Positions 1-8,561 are shown, numbered from the stretch's first letter. The stretch: 64,000 nt of DNA from Calidifontimicrobium sp035325925 (GCF_035325925.1 NZ_DAOKZA010000005.1:44885-108884); one strand, 5' to 3'. Made by a program: numbers and translations. Notes: generated from the letters alone by a model not told the origin.

Positions 1-1
1 G

Positions 2-976
2 ATCGGCGATTTCACGTCGACGATCGGCGACCCGTCGGGGCGCAACACCACGCGCCCGCCGCTGACGCGCGAGCAGATCGAGGCCAACGCGCAGACCTAC
101 TACGCGCAGGCGAGCATGGTGCTCGACCCGGCGCGCACCGAGATCCGCTACAACTCCGAATGGAGCGACGCGCTGGGCGCGCGCGGCATGATCCAGCTCG
201 CCGCCAAGTACACGCTGGCGCGCATGCTCGAGCGCGACGACTTCGCCAGGCGCCTGAAGGGCGGCCTGCCGATCAGCGTGCACGAGCTGCTGTACCCCCT
301 GATGCAGGGCTACGACTCGGTGGCGCTGAAGTCCGACCTCGAGCTCGGCGGCACCGACCAGAAGTTCAACCTGCTGGTCGGCCGCACACTGCAGGCCGAG
401 TACGGGCAGGAGCCGCAGTGCATCCTGACGATGCCGCTGCTCGAGGGGCTCGACGGCGTCGACAAGATGTCCAAGAGCAAGGGCAACTACGTCGGCATCA
501 CCGAGCCGCCGGCGACGATGTTCGCCAAGCTGCTGTCGATCAACGACACGCTGATGTGGCGCTACTTCACGCTGCTGAGCTTCCGCAGCGAAGCCGAGAT
601 CGCGGCGCTGAAGGCCGAGGTCGACGCCGGGCGCAACCCGAAGGACGCGAAGGTGCTGCTGGCGCGCGAGATCACCGCGCGCTTTCACGGCACGGCGGCG
701 GCCGACGCGGCGCAGGCCGACTTCGAGTTGCGCGCGCGCGGCGGCGTGCCCGACGACATCCCCGAGGTGCACCTGAGCGGCGCGCCGCTGGGCATCGGCG
801 CGCTGCTCAAGCAGGCCGGGCTGGCGCCGTCGACCAGCGAGGCGATGCGCCTGATCGACGGCGGCGGCGTGCGCGTCGACGGCGGCGCGGTCGGCGACAA
901 GGGCCTGAAGCTGGGCCCGGGCACCTTCGTCGTGCAGGTCGGCAAGCGCAGGTTCGCGCGCGTCACGCTGGCCTGA
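2..976 (+). CDS. tyrS: Tyrosyl-tRNA synthetase, 3' part
   Basis: Cytoplasmic class I enzyme that charges tRNA-Tyr with tyrosine. The reading frame is open from base 2 and the 5' end, with the HIGH motif, lies outside the window. Visible are the TIGDPSGR stretch, the KMSKS loop (DKMSKSKGNY, about base 465) that binds ATP, and a C-terminal S4 RNA-binding domain (about bases 790-960). The remaining 324 codons fit the back three quarters of a 400-residue bacterial TyrS. The first internal Met is at 116, but homology clearly continues upstream of it, so that Met is not the start. The next gene is convergent, with its stop only 10 bases away. Identity is firm from the motifs. Confidence 0.95.
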   Translation: MGDFTSTIGDPSGRNTTRPPLTREQIEANAQTYYAQASMVLDPARTEIRYNSEWSDALGARGMIQLAAKYTLARMLERDDFARRLKGGLPISVHELLYPLMQGYDSVALKSDLELGGTDQKFNLLVGRTLQAEYGQEPQCILTMPLLEGLDGVDKMSKSKGNYVGITEPPATMFAKLLSINDTLMWRYFTLLSFRSEAEIAALKAEVDAGRNPKDAKVLLAREITARFHGTAAADAAQADFELRARGGVPDDIPEVHLSGAPLGIGALLKQAGLAPSTSEAMRLIDGGGVRVDGGAVGDKGLKLGPGTFVVQVGKRRFARVTLA

Positions 977-985
977 CGCAGACGC

Positions 986-2461
986 TCAGCGCACCAGGGC
1001 GTAGGTGAAGCGCAGTGGCGTGGCCGTTGCGGGCGCCAGCGCCGGCGGCAGTGCCAGCGTGCGCGCCGCCTCGGCCGGCCGGCCCAAGACCGCCTCGATC
1101 GCATCCAGGCTGTCGCCGCGCGCGATCCACAGCGCCGCGGCGGGCGGCTCGCCGGCGTCGCGGCCGACGACGTGCACGCGCGCATGCGGGAACTGCAGCC
1201 GCAACACGCCGGCGAGGTGGCGGTCGTCGCTGACGATCGCCCCGCCGTCGAAACCGGCGTCGCGCAGCGACCCCGCCAGCGCGCGTGCCGGCACGTTCAG
1301 CTCGTCGGGGGTGTCGCGCCAGCCGTCCAGCGGCGCGCGCAGCGCGATCAGCGCCAGCACCAGCAGCGCCCAGCCGGCGAGCAGGCGGCGCAGCTGCCGC
1401 AGCCGCCGCGGCGTCGCGCCATGCGGTGCGCACGCGAAGAACGCCAGCGGGGCGAGGAACAGCAGCGGCTGCATCCAGCGGTCCTTGAACTGCGTCACCG
1501 CGCCGGCGAGCACCAGCACCAGCAGCAGCAACGCCAGCGCCGCCAGGTAGCGGCGCAGCAGCCCGCAGCCCCGCCCCGGCGCGGGCGCTTCGGCCACCGT
1601 GGCGCGTCGAACGAACAGCGCCAGCAGCACCAGCCACAGCGGCGTGAGGAAGCTCAGCACCGCGAGCGCACCGCTGCCCAGCCCGCGCGCGACGCCCTCG
1701 GCCCACGGCAGCGGCGCGTCGGCGCCCATCTTCGCCAGCGTGCCCTGCGTGGCCTGTTCCAGGTGCGTCGCGAGCCACACGCCGTGCGGCAGCACGACGA
1801 GCAGCGCCAGCGCCAGCGCCGCGGCCGTCCAGCGTGTGACCAGCAGTGCGCGCGTGTCGGGCGCCGCGAGCAGCGCGAGCAGCAGCGCCGTGGCGAACAC
1901 GGCGTAGCTGTACTTGGCGAGCACGCCGAGCCCGACGGCCAGCCCGAGCGCCAGGTAGCGCACCGGGTTGGCCCGCTGGCGCAGCGCCAGCACCAGCCAC
2001 AGGGTCGCCGCCGCGGCCGTCGTGCACACCACCGAATGGGTCAGGTCGCGCTGCGACTCCCAGCCGATCTGCGGGATCAGCAGCATGCTCGCCGATGCCA
2101 GCGCCGCCAGCGGCGCCGGCACCAGCGTGCGCGCGGCGAGGAAGGTGAACAGGTAGGTCAGCGCGAGCAGCGTGTTCTTCAGCAGCGCCAGCGACGCCAC
2201 CGACACGCCGAGCACCTGGAACACCGCCCACTGCAGCCAGGTGTACAGCGGCGGCTGCGTGCCGTAGCCCAGCGCGAGCCGCTGCGTCCACAGCACCTGC
2301 TCGGCCTCGTCGAGCTCGAGCCCGTCGCCGAGCGCCACACGCAGCAGCGCGTGCGCCGCGAAGTAGGCACACAGCGCAACCCACCAGCCGCCGGCCAGCG
2401 GCTGGTCGTTTCGAGCGGTCGCCGGCCAGGGCGGGGCAGGGTGCGGCACGGCGCGCAGCAT
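986..2461 (-). CDS. GT-C glycosyltransferase, ArnT/PMT-like
   Basis: Multi-pass inner-membrane protein of 491 residues resembling the dolichyl-phosphate-mannose/ArnT superfamily, which moves a sugar from a polyprenyl-phosphate carrier to an acceptor on the periplasmic side. An acidic motif (DEAEQ) followed by GTQPPLYTWLQW near residues 40-70 matches the first periplasmic loop of that family. About ten hydrophobic helices follow, then a short soluble C-terminal domain. It is divergent from an ArnC-like GT2 gene only 21 bases away, a pair expected for making and using a lipid-linked sugar. Start: ATG at 2461, but a -10-like TATGCT overlaps it and lies 7 nt before an in-frame GTG at 2449, which may be the true, leaderless start. 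The sugar and acceptor are unknown. Confidence 0.8.
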   Translation of the reverse strand: MLRAVPHPAPPWPATARNDQPLAGGWWVALCAYFAAHALLRVALGDGLELDEAEQVLWTQRLALGYGTQPPLYTWLQWAVFQVLGVSVASLALLKNTLLALTYLFTFLAARTLVPAPLAALASASMLLIPQIGWESQRDLTHSVVCTTAAAATLWLVLALRQRANPVRYLALGLAVGLGVLAKYSYAVFATALLLALLAAPDTRALLVTRWTAAALALALLVVLPHGVWLATHLEQATQGTLAKMGADAPLPWAEGVARGLGSGALAVLSFLTPLWLVLLALFVRRATVAEAPAPGRGCGLLRRYLAALALLLLVLVLAGAVTQFKDRWMQPLLFLAPLAFFACAPHGATPRRLRQLRRLLAGWALLVLALIALRAPLDGWRDTPDELNVPARALAGSLRDAGFDGGAIVSDDRHLAGVLRLQFPHARVHVVGRDAGEPPAAALWIARGDSLDAIEAVLGRPAEAARTLALPPALAPATATPLRFTYALVR

Positions 2462-2482
2462 AGCGGCGGGCAGAATGCGCGC
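2447..2482. promoter_or_regulatory. Compact divergent promoter region
   Basis: The two divergent glycosyltransferase genes have start codons 21 bases apart. On the minus strand TATGCT (2457-2462) lies 7 nt before GTG 2449. On the plus strand CAGAAT (2471-2476) lies 6 nt before ATG 2483. Neither start has a Shine-Dalgarno sequence. I read these as -10 boxes placing transcription starts at or next to the start codons. No convincing -35 boxes are seen. Confidence 0.4.
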
Positions 2483-3505
2483 ATGCCGCTGCCTGCGCCC
2501 GTGTTGCCGCCGAACGACGTCGCCGCGGCCCCGCCCGACGTGTCGATCGTGATCCCGGTGTTCAACGAGGTCGACAACCTGCGCGAGCTCGTCGAGCGTG
2601 TCGGCGCGGCGATGGCGCCGAGCGGCTACCGCTTCGAGCTGATCGCGGTCGACGACGGATCGACCGACGGCAGCGCCGAGCTGCTCGGGCGGCTCGCGCG
2701 CGATCACGGCTGGCTGCGCGCGGTACCGCTGGCGCGCAACTACGGCCAGTCGAGCGCGCTGCAGGCGGGTTTCGACCGCGTGCGCGGGCGCTACGTCGTC
2801 ACGCTCGACGCCGACCTGCAGAACGAACCGCTGGACATCCCGCTGCTGCTGCAGCGCCTGGAGGCCGACCCAGGCGTCGACATGGTGTCGGGCTGGCGCC
2901 GCGAGCGCCAGGACGCCGCGCTGTCGCGCCGCTTGCCCAGCCGCATCGCCAACCGCCTGATCTCGCGCGCCACGCGCGTGCCGCTGCACGACTACGGTTG
3001 TGCGCTGAAGGCGTACCGGCGCCACATCATCGACCGCATCCGGCTGTACGGCGAACTGCACCGCTTCATCCCGTCGCTCGCGCGCGACGCCGGCGCGCGC
3101 ATCGCCGAGATGCCGGTGCGCCACCACGCGCGCACGCGGGGGCAGAGCAAGTACGGCATCGACCGCACGTTCCGCGTGATCCTCGACCTGGTGCTGATCG
3201 TGTTCTTCATGCGCTACCGGCAACGCCCGCTGCACGCCTTCGGCGGGCTCGGCCTGTGGCTGGCCACGCCGGGGGTGCTGGTGCTGGCGTACCTGCTGGT
3301 GCTCAAGCTCGGCGGCGAGGACATCGGCGGGCGTCCGCTGCTGCTGGCCGGCGTGATGCTCGTGCTGATCGGCGCCCAACTGATCGTCGCCGGGCTGACC
3401 GGCGAGATGCTGATGCGCGTCTACCATGAAGGGCAAGGTCGCCCGCAGTACCACGTGCGTGCCGACGGCGACCGCCCGACGCGCGACGCGGAGCGCGGCG
3501 GTTGA
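2483..3505 (+). CDS. Family 2 glycosyltransferase, ArnC/GtrB-like
   Basis: Membrane-anchored GT2 enzyme of 340 residues that probably loads a sugar onto undecaprenyl phosphate at the cytoplasmic face. The N-terminal catalytic domain carries VSIVIPVFNE, the nucleotide-binding VDDGSTDGS and the metal-binding TLDADLQNEP (DxD-type) motifs. QSKYG appears near residue 220. Two C-terminal hydrophobic hairpins (about residues 235-320) give membrane anchoring as in ArnC, GtrB and DPM1-like enzymes. The stop overlaps the TTG start of the next gene (TTGA), so the two are cotranslated. Together with the divergent GT-C gene it suggests modification of lipid A, O-antigen or another envelope glycan. The exact sugar cannot be read from sequence. 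Confidence 0.85.
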   Translation: MPLPAPVLPPNDVAAAPPDVSIVIPVFNEVDNLRELVERVGAAMAPSGYRFELIAVDDGSTDGSAELLGRLARDHGWLRAVPLARNYGQSSALQAGFDRVRGRYVVTLDADLQNEPLDIPLLLQRLEADPGVDMVSGWRRERQDAALSRRLPSRIANRLISRATRVPLHDYGCALKAYRRHIIDRIRLYGELHRFIPSLARDAGARIAEMPVRHHARTRGQSKYGIDRTFRVILDLVLIVFFMRYRQRPLHAFGGLGLWLATPGVLVLAYLLVLKLGGEDIGGRPLLLAGVMLVLIGAQLIVAGLTGEMLMRVYHEGQGRPQYHVRADGDRPTRDAERGG

Positions 3506-4473
3506 GCCCGCCGGCGCGCGCCGTCGCGCGTGTCGCGGCCGCGGCGCTGCTGCTGGCGCTGCTGCTGTGGTGGGTCGACCCGCGCGCGCTGTGGCTCGCG
3601 CTGCGCGGCGCCGACCCGGGCTGGCTGGCGCTCGGGCTGGCCAGCGCGGTGGCGGCCAACGCCGCATCGGCGCTGCGCTGGTGGGCGCTGGCGCGCTGGC
3701 TCGGGTCGACGGTGCGTGCCGGCTGGGCGCTGGCGGCGTACTTCCGCGGCGTGGCGATCAACGCGCTGCTGCCCGGCGCGGTGGTCGGCGGCGATCTGTA
3801 CCGTGCTCAGGCGCTGTCGCGCCGCGGCCTGCCGCTGCTCGAGGCCGGCGTGTCGGTGCTGGTCGACCGCGTCGGCGGCCTGTGCTTGCTGGTCGTGATC
3901 GGCGCGCTCGGCGCCGCGTACGGGCTGGCGCAGGCCGACGCGGTGGCGGCGTTGCTCGCCGCGTCGGGCCAGCGCGCCGGCGCGGTCGTCGGCCCGGCGG
4001 CGCTGGCCGCGGGCGCCGTCGTGGCGTTGCTGCTGCCGGTGCCGCTGCTGTGGGCCTGGCAGCGCGCCGGCTCGCGGGCGTCGACCGCCGCGGCGACGCG
4101 GCGGCGCGGGATCGCCAAGCTGGTGCCACTCGTGCGCCGCCCGCGGCTGCTGGCGCAGTACGGTGTGCAGGTGATCGCCTCGACGGCGGTGCAACTGCTG
4201 TCGATCGGCACGCTGGCCTGCGGCGGCGCGGCGCTCGGCGTCGCGCTGCCGTACTGGGCCTGGGCGGCGGCGGCGGTGCCGGTGTTCCTGATGGCCACGC
4301 TGCCGGTGAGCTTCGGAGGCTGGGGCACGCGCGAGGCCGCGGCGGTGCTCGCGCTGGGCGCGTTCGGCGTCGCGGCGCCGCAGGCGGTGGCGGCGGCGAT
4401 GCTCTACGGCGCCGCGGCGCTGGTGCAGGCGGTCGCCGGGCTGGCGCTGCTGGTCGGGGGTGCGCGCGAATGA
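3502..4473 (+). CDS. MprF/AglD-like flippase-domain membrane protein
   Basis: Protein of 323 residues, nearly all hydrophobic, matching the lysylphosphatidylglycerol synthase transmembrane region family (UPF0104, PF03706 type). Typical landmarks are LRWWALARWLG, the NALLPGAVVGGDLYRA stretch near residues 90-105, LVDRVGGL, and a C-terminal PVSFGGWGTREAA. There is no soluble aminoacyl-transferase domain, so it is the flippase-like half alone. Members near glycosyltransferases often act in lipid or lipid-linked-sugar movement. Start is TTG at 3502, overlapping the upstream stop by 4 nt; no other start fits so well. The function in the locus, translocating the product of the two glycosyltransferases, is inference. 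Confidence 0.75.
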   Translation: MSPPARAVARVAAAALLLALLLWWVDPRALWLALRGADPGWLALGLASAVAANAASALRWWALARWLGSTVRAGWALAAYFRGVAINALLPGAVVGGDLYRAQALSRRGLPLLEAGVSVLVDRVGGLCLLVVIGALGAAYGLAQADAVAALLAASGQRAGAVVGPAALAAGAVVALLLPVPLLWAWQRAGSRASTAAATRRRGIAKLVPLVRRPRLLAQYGVQVIASTAVQLLSIGTLACGGAALGVALPYWAWAAAAVPVFLMATLPVSFGGWGTREAAAVLALGAFGVAAPQAVAAAMLYGAAALVQAVAGLALLVGGARE

Positions 4474-4491
4474 GCCGACAATCGAGGCCAT

Positions 4492-5196
4492 GTGCCGCGC
4501 GCTGACCGCATGCCCACGCCGCCCGCTTCGCGGCTGACCCGCCCGTCGGCTGCGGTCGCGCTGGTGGCCGCGCTGGGGGTCGTCGCGCTGATGATCGGTG
4601 CGCTCGCGTCGCCGCCGCGGGTGCAGGCGCTGATGTCCGAGCAGGGGCCGTTCGAGACGGTTGCCGCGGCGGGCTACTTCGTCGCCGCGCTGGCGCTGCT
4701 GGCGCTGCGCGACGCGCGCCAGCCGCTGGCGCTGTGGCTGGCGCTGGCGATCGTGATGACGGCGTTCGGCCTGCGCGAGCTCGACCTGCACAAGGCGTGG
4801 ACCGAGATCAGCGTGCTCAAGTCGCGCTTCTGGATCGGCGCGCAGCCGCTGACGCACAAGGCGGCGGCGCTGGCGGTGCTGGCGCCGGTGGCCTGGGCGC
4901 TGTGGTGGCTGGCGCGGCATCGCGGCGCCACGCTGTGGCGCGCGCTGCGCGAGCGCCACCCGGTGGCCGTGACCGCGGCGGTGTTCCTGGTGACGCTGGT
5001 GCTGACCAAGGCGGTCGACCGCGGCGTGAACATCCTCTCCGACGACCTCGGCGTCGCGGTGTCGGCGCGCGCGCGTGCGCTGGGGCTGGCGTTCGAGGAA
5101 GTGCTGGAGATGGCGCTGGCGCTGCTGGTGCTGCTGGGGCTGGGGCAGCACCGCGCGCTGGCGCGTCGCACCGCGGCGCCACCCGACGCCGGATGA
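4492..5196 (+). CDS. Six-helix membrane protein of unknown function
   Basis: I do not recognise this 234-residue protein. Hydrophobic segments lie at about residues 19-40, 58-75, 79-97, 118-137, 153-170 and 198-216, with a conserved-looking LRELDLHK after the third and an acidic AFEEVLEMA at the start of the last. It sits between an MprF-like protein and a CDF exporter, and its stop overlaps the next start (ATGA), so it belongs to the same envelope operon. Start: GTG 4492 (alternative ATG 4510). A -10-like GACAAT at 4477-4482 lies just upstream, so it may also have its own near-leaderless transcript. Confidence 0.65.
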   Translation: MPRADRMPTPPASRLTRPSAAVALVAALGVVALMIGALASPPRVQALMSEQGPFETVAAAGYFVAALALLALRDARQPLALWLALAIVMTAFGLRELDLHKAWTEISVLKSRFWIGAQPLTHKAAALAVLAPVAWALWWLARHRGATLWRALRERHPVAVTAAVFLVTLVLTKAVDRGVNILSDDLGVAVSARARALGLAFEEVLEMALALLVLLGLGQHRALARRTAAPPDAG

Positions 5197-6083
5197 GCGC
5201 CGCCGCCTACCTGAAGATCTCGGTCGCCGTCGCGCTGGCGACGATCGCGCTGAAGACCGGCGCCTGGTGGCTGACCGGCTCGGTGGGCCTGCTGTCGGAC
5301 GCGCTCGAGTCGCTGGTCAACCTGGCCGGCGCCAGCTTCGCGCTGCTGATGGTCACGCTGGCGGCGACACCGCCCGACGACGAGCACCCCTACGGCCACC
5401 ACAAGGCCGAGTATTTCTCGAGCGGCTTCGAGGGCGTGCTGATCCTGGTGGCCGCGCTGGCGATCATCTGGGCCGCGGTGCAGCGGCTGCTCGCGCCGCA
5501 GCCGCTCGAGCAGCTGGGCTGGGGCACGGCGCTGTCGCTGGCGGCCACGGCGCTGAACGGCTCACTGGCCTGGGCGATGCTGCGCAAGGCGCACGAGCAC
5601 CGTTCGATCGCGCTCGAGGGCGACGCGCGCCACCTGATGACCGACGTCTGGACCTCGATCGGCGTCGTCGCCGGCGTGCTCGTCGCCGGCGCTACCGGCT
5701 GGCTGTGGCTCGACCCGCTGCTCGCCATCGCGGTGGCGCTGAACATCGCGCGCGAGGGCGTGTCGCTGATCCGCCGTTCGGCCGACGGGCTGATGGACCG
5801 CGCGCTCGAACCCGAGGTGCTGGCGCAGATCGACCAGGTGCTCGCCGGCTTCGCGCACCGCACGATCCGCTTCGACCACGTCGTCACGCGCCGCGCCGGC
5901 CAGCGCCGCTTCGTCGACCTGCACATGCACATGCCGGCGCAGTGGTCGCTGGGCCGCGCCGCGGCGCTGCGCAACTCGGTCGAACTGGCGCTGATGAGCG
6001 CGGTGCCGGGGTTGCGCGCGACGATCCAGCTGCTGCCCAGCGACGTCGAGGCGCACGCCGGCGACGCCGAGGACGCGATCTGA
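5193..6083 (+). CDS. Cation diffusion facilitator (CDF) metal exporter
   Basis: Inner-membrane antiporter of 296 residues that exports divalent metal (Zn, Fe or similar) in exchange for protons. About five to six helices are followed by a cytoplasmic C-terminal metal-sensing domain (about residues 205-285). Metal-site residues are in the second helix (LLSDALESLVN) and in HLMTD of the fifth. HPYGHHKAEY matches the conserved cytoplasmic loop of the family, and VDLHMHMP lies in the C-terminal domain. Start ATG 5193 overlaps the upstream stop (ATGA) and its own stop overlaps dtd, so translation is tightly coupled. Resembles the FieF/ZitB group; metal specificity is not assigned. Confidence 0.88.
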   Translation: MSAAAYLKISVAVALATIALKTGAWWLTGSVGLLSDALESLVNLAGASFALLMVTLAATPPDDEHPYGHHKAEYFSSGFEGVLILVAALAIIWAAVQRLLAPQPLEQLGWGTALSLAATALNGSLAWAMLRKAHEHRSIALEGDARHLMTDVWTSIGVVAGVLVAGATGWLWLDPLLAIAVALNIAREGVSLIRRSADGLMDRALEPEVLAQIDQVLAGFAHRTIRFDHVVTRRAGQRRFVDLHMHMPAQWSLGRAAALRNSVELALMSAVPGLRATIQLLPSDVEAHAGDAEDAI

Positions 6084-6523
6084 TGCTGGCGCTGGTGCAG
6101 CGTGTCGCGCAGGCCCGCGTCGTCGTCGACGCGCGCGTCGTCGGCGAGATCGGCGCGGGGCTGCTGGTGTTCGTCTGCGCCGAGCCTGCCGACACCGACG
6201 CGCACGCGCAGCAACTGGTCGACAAGCTGCTCAAGCTGCGCATCTTCGGCGACGCCGCCGGGCGCATGAACCGCAGCGTGCGCGACGTCGGCGGTGGGCT
6301 GCTGATCGTCAGCCAGTTCACGCTCGCTGCCGACACCCGCGGCGGCAACCGGCCGAGCTTCACCGGCGCCGCGCCGCCCGACCAGGGCCGACGCCTGTAC
6401 GAGCGCGTGCTCGATCTCGCGCGTGCCGCGCATCCGCTGGTGGGCGCCGGCGAGTTCGGTGCGGCCATGCAGGTGTACCTGGTCAACGACGGGCCGGTGA
6501 CGATCCCGCTGGTGCTGCGCTGA
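6083..6523 (+). CDS. dtd: D-aminoacyl-tRNA deacylase
   Basis: Cytoplasmic proofreading enzyme of 146 residues, the usual length, that removes D-amino acids (and glycine from tRNA-Ala) from mischarged tRNA. The two signature motifs are present: SQFTLAADT near residue 78, with the SQxTL catalytic strand, and the NDGPVTIPL cross-subunit motif at the C-terminus. GGNRPSF is also typical. ATG 6083 shares one base with the upstream TGA (TGATG), so it is the last gene of the five-gene plus-strand operon starting at 2483. Confidence 0.96.
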   Translation: MLALVQRVAQARVVVDARVVGEIGAGLLVFVCAEPADTDAHAQQLVDKLLKLRIFGDAAGRMNRSVRDVGGGLLIVSQFTLAADTRGGNRPSFTGAAPPDQGRRLYERVLDLARAAHPLVGAGEFGAAMQVYLVNDGPVTIPLVLR

Positions 6524-6543
6524 CGCCACGCCGGCCGCCGACG

Positions 6544-6936
6544 ATGATCAGCTACGTGACCCTGGGCAGCGACGACCCCCCGCGCCTGGCGCGCTTCTAC
6601 GATGCGGTGCTCGCGCCGCTGGGCCAGCGGCGCTGCCACACCGACGACACCTACGTCGGCTGGGGCCCCGGTGGCGCCGACGATGCACCGGCGTCGCTGT
6701 GGCTGTGCCGCCCGTTCGACGGCGGCCGGGCCTCGGTCGGCAACGGCACGATGGTCGCGCTGCACGCGGTCACGCGTGCGCAGGTGCACGCGGTGCACGC
6801 GACGGCGCTGACGCATGGTGCGCACGACGAAGGCGCGCCGGGGCCGCGGCCGCACTACGGCCCCCACTTCTACGCCGCCTACTTCCGCGACCCCGAGGGG
6901 CACAAGATCGCGGTGGTCTGCCGCGCGGCGCGCTGA
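6544..6936 (+). CDS. VOC (glyoxalase/bleomycin-resistance) family protein
   Basis: Single-domain VOC protein of 130 residues. MISYVTLGSDDPPRLARFYDAVLAPLG at the N-terminus and YFRDPEGHKIAVVC at the C-terminus form the two beta-alpha-beta-beta-beta halves of the fold, with HYGPHFYAAYFRDPEGHK containing possible metal ligands. Members of this subgroup are glyoxalase-like proteins of mostly unknown substrate. It follows dtd by 20 bases and could be cotranscribed, though no overlap links them. The neighbouring gene is convergent. The catalytic role is not determinable. Confidence 0.8.
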   Translation: MISYVTLGSDDPPRLARFYDAVLAPLGQRRCHTDDTYVGWGPGGADDAPASLWLCRPFDGGRASVGNGTMVALHAVTRAQVHAVHATALTHGAHDEGAPGPRPHYGPHFYAAYFRDPEGHKIAVVCRAAR

Positions 6937-6974
6937 GCCGGCCACGGCGTCTTCGGCGCGGGTGCGCGGCGGCG

Positions 6975-7406
6975 TCAGTCGGGGTGCAGCCAGTCGCGCA
7001 ACGCGAGCCCGGGCCGGGCGCCGAGCGCGGCCGCGGCGGCGTTGACGTGCGAGAGCACGCCGTGCTGCAGCGTCGAGCGCGCGTTGCCGATGCACGCGCT
7101 GTCGTGCGACACCGCGCAGGCGGCGACATCCTGCGCATCGAGCAGCGCCAGCGCGGCGATGCCGGCGCCGTCCTTGCCGACGCCGGCGTCGTTGAACACC
7201 GCCAGAGCGACGCGCGCCTGCAGCGCGAAACGCCCGGCGCTGAGCCCGCCGTGCGAACCGCTGACGACCACCGCGCCTTCGGCGCGGCCGACCGCCTCGG
7301 TGATGCTGTCGAGCACGTACAGTGCCCGGCGCACACCGCCGACAACGACGAAAGCGTCATCCACGCGGGCGGCCGCGGTGCCTGCATCGTTGCCGAGCGG
7401 GGTCAC
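6975..7406 (-). CDS. Conserved hypothetical protein with AVVVSGSHGG motif
   Basis: About 143 residues, start uncertain (GTG 7406 chosen; a GTG near codon 15 is also possible). The core is recognisable: LDSITEAVG, then AVVVSGSHGGLSAGRFAL, then AVFNDAGVGKDGAGIAALALL, and ACAVSHDSACIGNA. I recall short proteins of this type encoded with TctC-type receptors in Burkholderiales, but their function is unknown. The Gly/Ser-rich motifs hint at a phosphate- or carboxylate-binding fold. It lies 68 bases downstream of tctC on the same strand and is probably cotranscribed. The frame stays open into the tctC region, but homology supports a separate short gene. Confidence 0.6.
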   Translation of the reverse strand: MTPLGNDAGTAAARVDDAFVVVGGVRRALYVLDSITEAVGRAEGAVVVSGSHGGLSAGRFALQARVALAVFNDAGVGKDGAGIAALALLDAQDVAACAVSHDSACIGNARSTLQHGVLSHVNAAAAALGARPGLALRDWLHPD

Positions 7407-7439
7407 GCCGTGGCCCGTGAGGACGCGCCCGACGCCGGC

Positions 7440-7474
7440 CGGGTGGAAGCGCCGAAGGCGCTTCGGGCGGGTCG
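7440..7474 (-). repeat. Short copy of stop-codon-linked palindromic repeat (copy D)
   Basis: On the minus strand, directly after the tctC stop, the sequence runs GACCCGCCCGAAGCGCC then TTCGGCGCTTCC. It shares the CCCGAAGCGCC-T(T/A)CGGCGC core with the copies after livF and dppC. It can form a GC-rich hairpin and lacks a U-tract. Confidence 0.5.
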
Positions 7475-8443
7475 TCAGTCGGCGTACTGCCCGGCGGCCT
7501 TGATCGCCGCGCCCCACTTGTCGATCTCGGCGGCGACGAACTTCTTGTGGCCGGCCGGTGTCACGCGGTCGTCGGTGACGATCACCGCGCCCAGCGCTTC
7601 CTGGCGCTTGATGAACTCGGGGTCCTTCAGCGCCTCGCGCATTGCCGCGTTGACCTTGTCGACCACCGCCTTCGGCGTGCCCTTGGGCGCGTACAGGCCG
7701 TGCCAGATGCTCACGTTGAAGCCCTTCAGGCCGGCTTCGTCGAGCGTCGGCAGGTTCTTCAGCGCCGGCGTGGTGAGCCGGCTGGTCGTCGTCACCGCGT
7801 AGGCCTTGACCTTGCCGCCCTCGATCTGCGGCGTGGTGTTGGTGGTCTGGTCGCACATGATGTCGACCTGGCCGCCGATCAGGTCGGTCATCGCCGGCGC
7901 CGTGCCCTTGTACGGCACGGTGGTCATCTCCATCTTCAGGCTCTGCTGGAACAGCAGCCCGCACAGGTGCGACGCGGCGCCGAGCCCGGCGTTGGCGAGG
8001 TTCACCTTGCCCTTGTTGTCGCCCAGCCACTTGACCAGCTCGGCGTAGTTGTTGGCCGGCAGCGTCGGGCGGCCGATCAGCGTCATCGGCACGTCGTTGA
8101 TCATGCCCAGGTACTCGAAGTCGTCGAGCGTCTTGTACGGCAGGTTGCGGTACAGCGACGCCGAGGTCGACATGCCGATGTGGTACAGCAGCAGCGTGTG
8201 GCCGTCCGGCGCCGCCTTGGCGACTTTGTTCGCCCCGAGCGTGCCGCCGGCGCCGCCGACGTTCTCGACGACGATCGACGCGCCACCCAGCGGCTTGCGC
8301 AGCGCCTCGGCGAAGTCGCGCGCGACCTTGTCGGTGGGCCCGCCGGCGGCGAACGGCACGACGATCGTGATCGGCTTGTCGGGGTAGGCGAACGCGGCAC
8401 CCGCGGCCAGCGCCAGCGTAGCGAACAGGGTCTTCTTCAGCAT
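7475..8443 (-). CDS. Tripartite tricarboxylate receptor, TctC/Bug family
   Basis: Periplasmic solute-binding protein of 322 residues, the normal size. A clear signal peptide (MLKKTLFATLALAAGAAFA) is cleaved before YPDKPITIVVPFAAGGPTD, the family's classic N-terminal signature. VVENVGGAGGTLG and GLYAPKGTPKAVVDKV are further family motifs. Bug proteins bind carboxylates or amino acids, but most are orphans without TctAB, as here: no tctA or tctB lies in the window. A Shine-Dalgarno GGAG is placed 7 nt before ATG 8443. The downstream small gene at 6975 is a likely operon partner. The ligand is unknown. Confidence 0.93.
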   Translation of the reverse strand: MLKKTLFATLALAAGAAFAYPDKPITIVVPFAAGGPTDKVARDFAEALRKPLGGASIVVENVGGAGGTLGANKVAKAAPDGHTLLLYHIGMSTSASLYRNLPYKTLDDFEYLGMINDVPMTLIGRPTLPANNYAELVKWLGDNKGKVNLANAGLGAASHLCGLLFQQSLKMEMTTVPYKGTAPAMTDLIGGQVDIMCDQTTNTTPQIEGGKVKAYAVTTTSRLTTPALKNLPTLDEAGLKGFNVSIWHGLYAPKGTPKAVVDKVNAAMREALKDPEFIKRQEALGAVIVTDDRVTPAGHKKFVAAEIDKWGAAIKAAGQYAD

Positions 8444-8561
8444 CGGGGGTCTCCAGGGCGAGTTGGTCCAACGGTCAATGCTAGCGACGCGGCCCGCCGT
8501 CGCGCCGCGGGAACTACGTAGGGGCGATCCCGCATCGCGGCGCCGCAGCCGCAGCGCCGGC

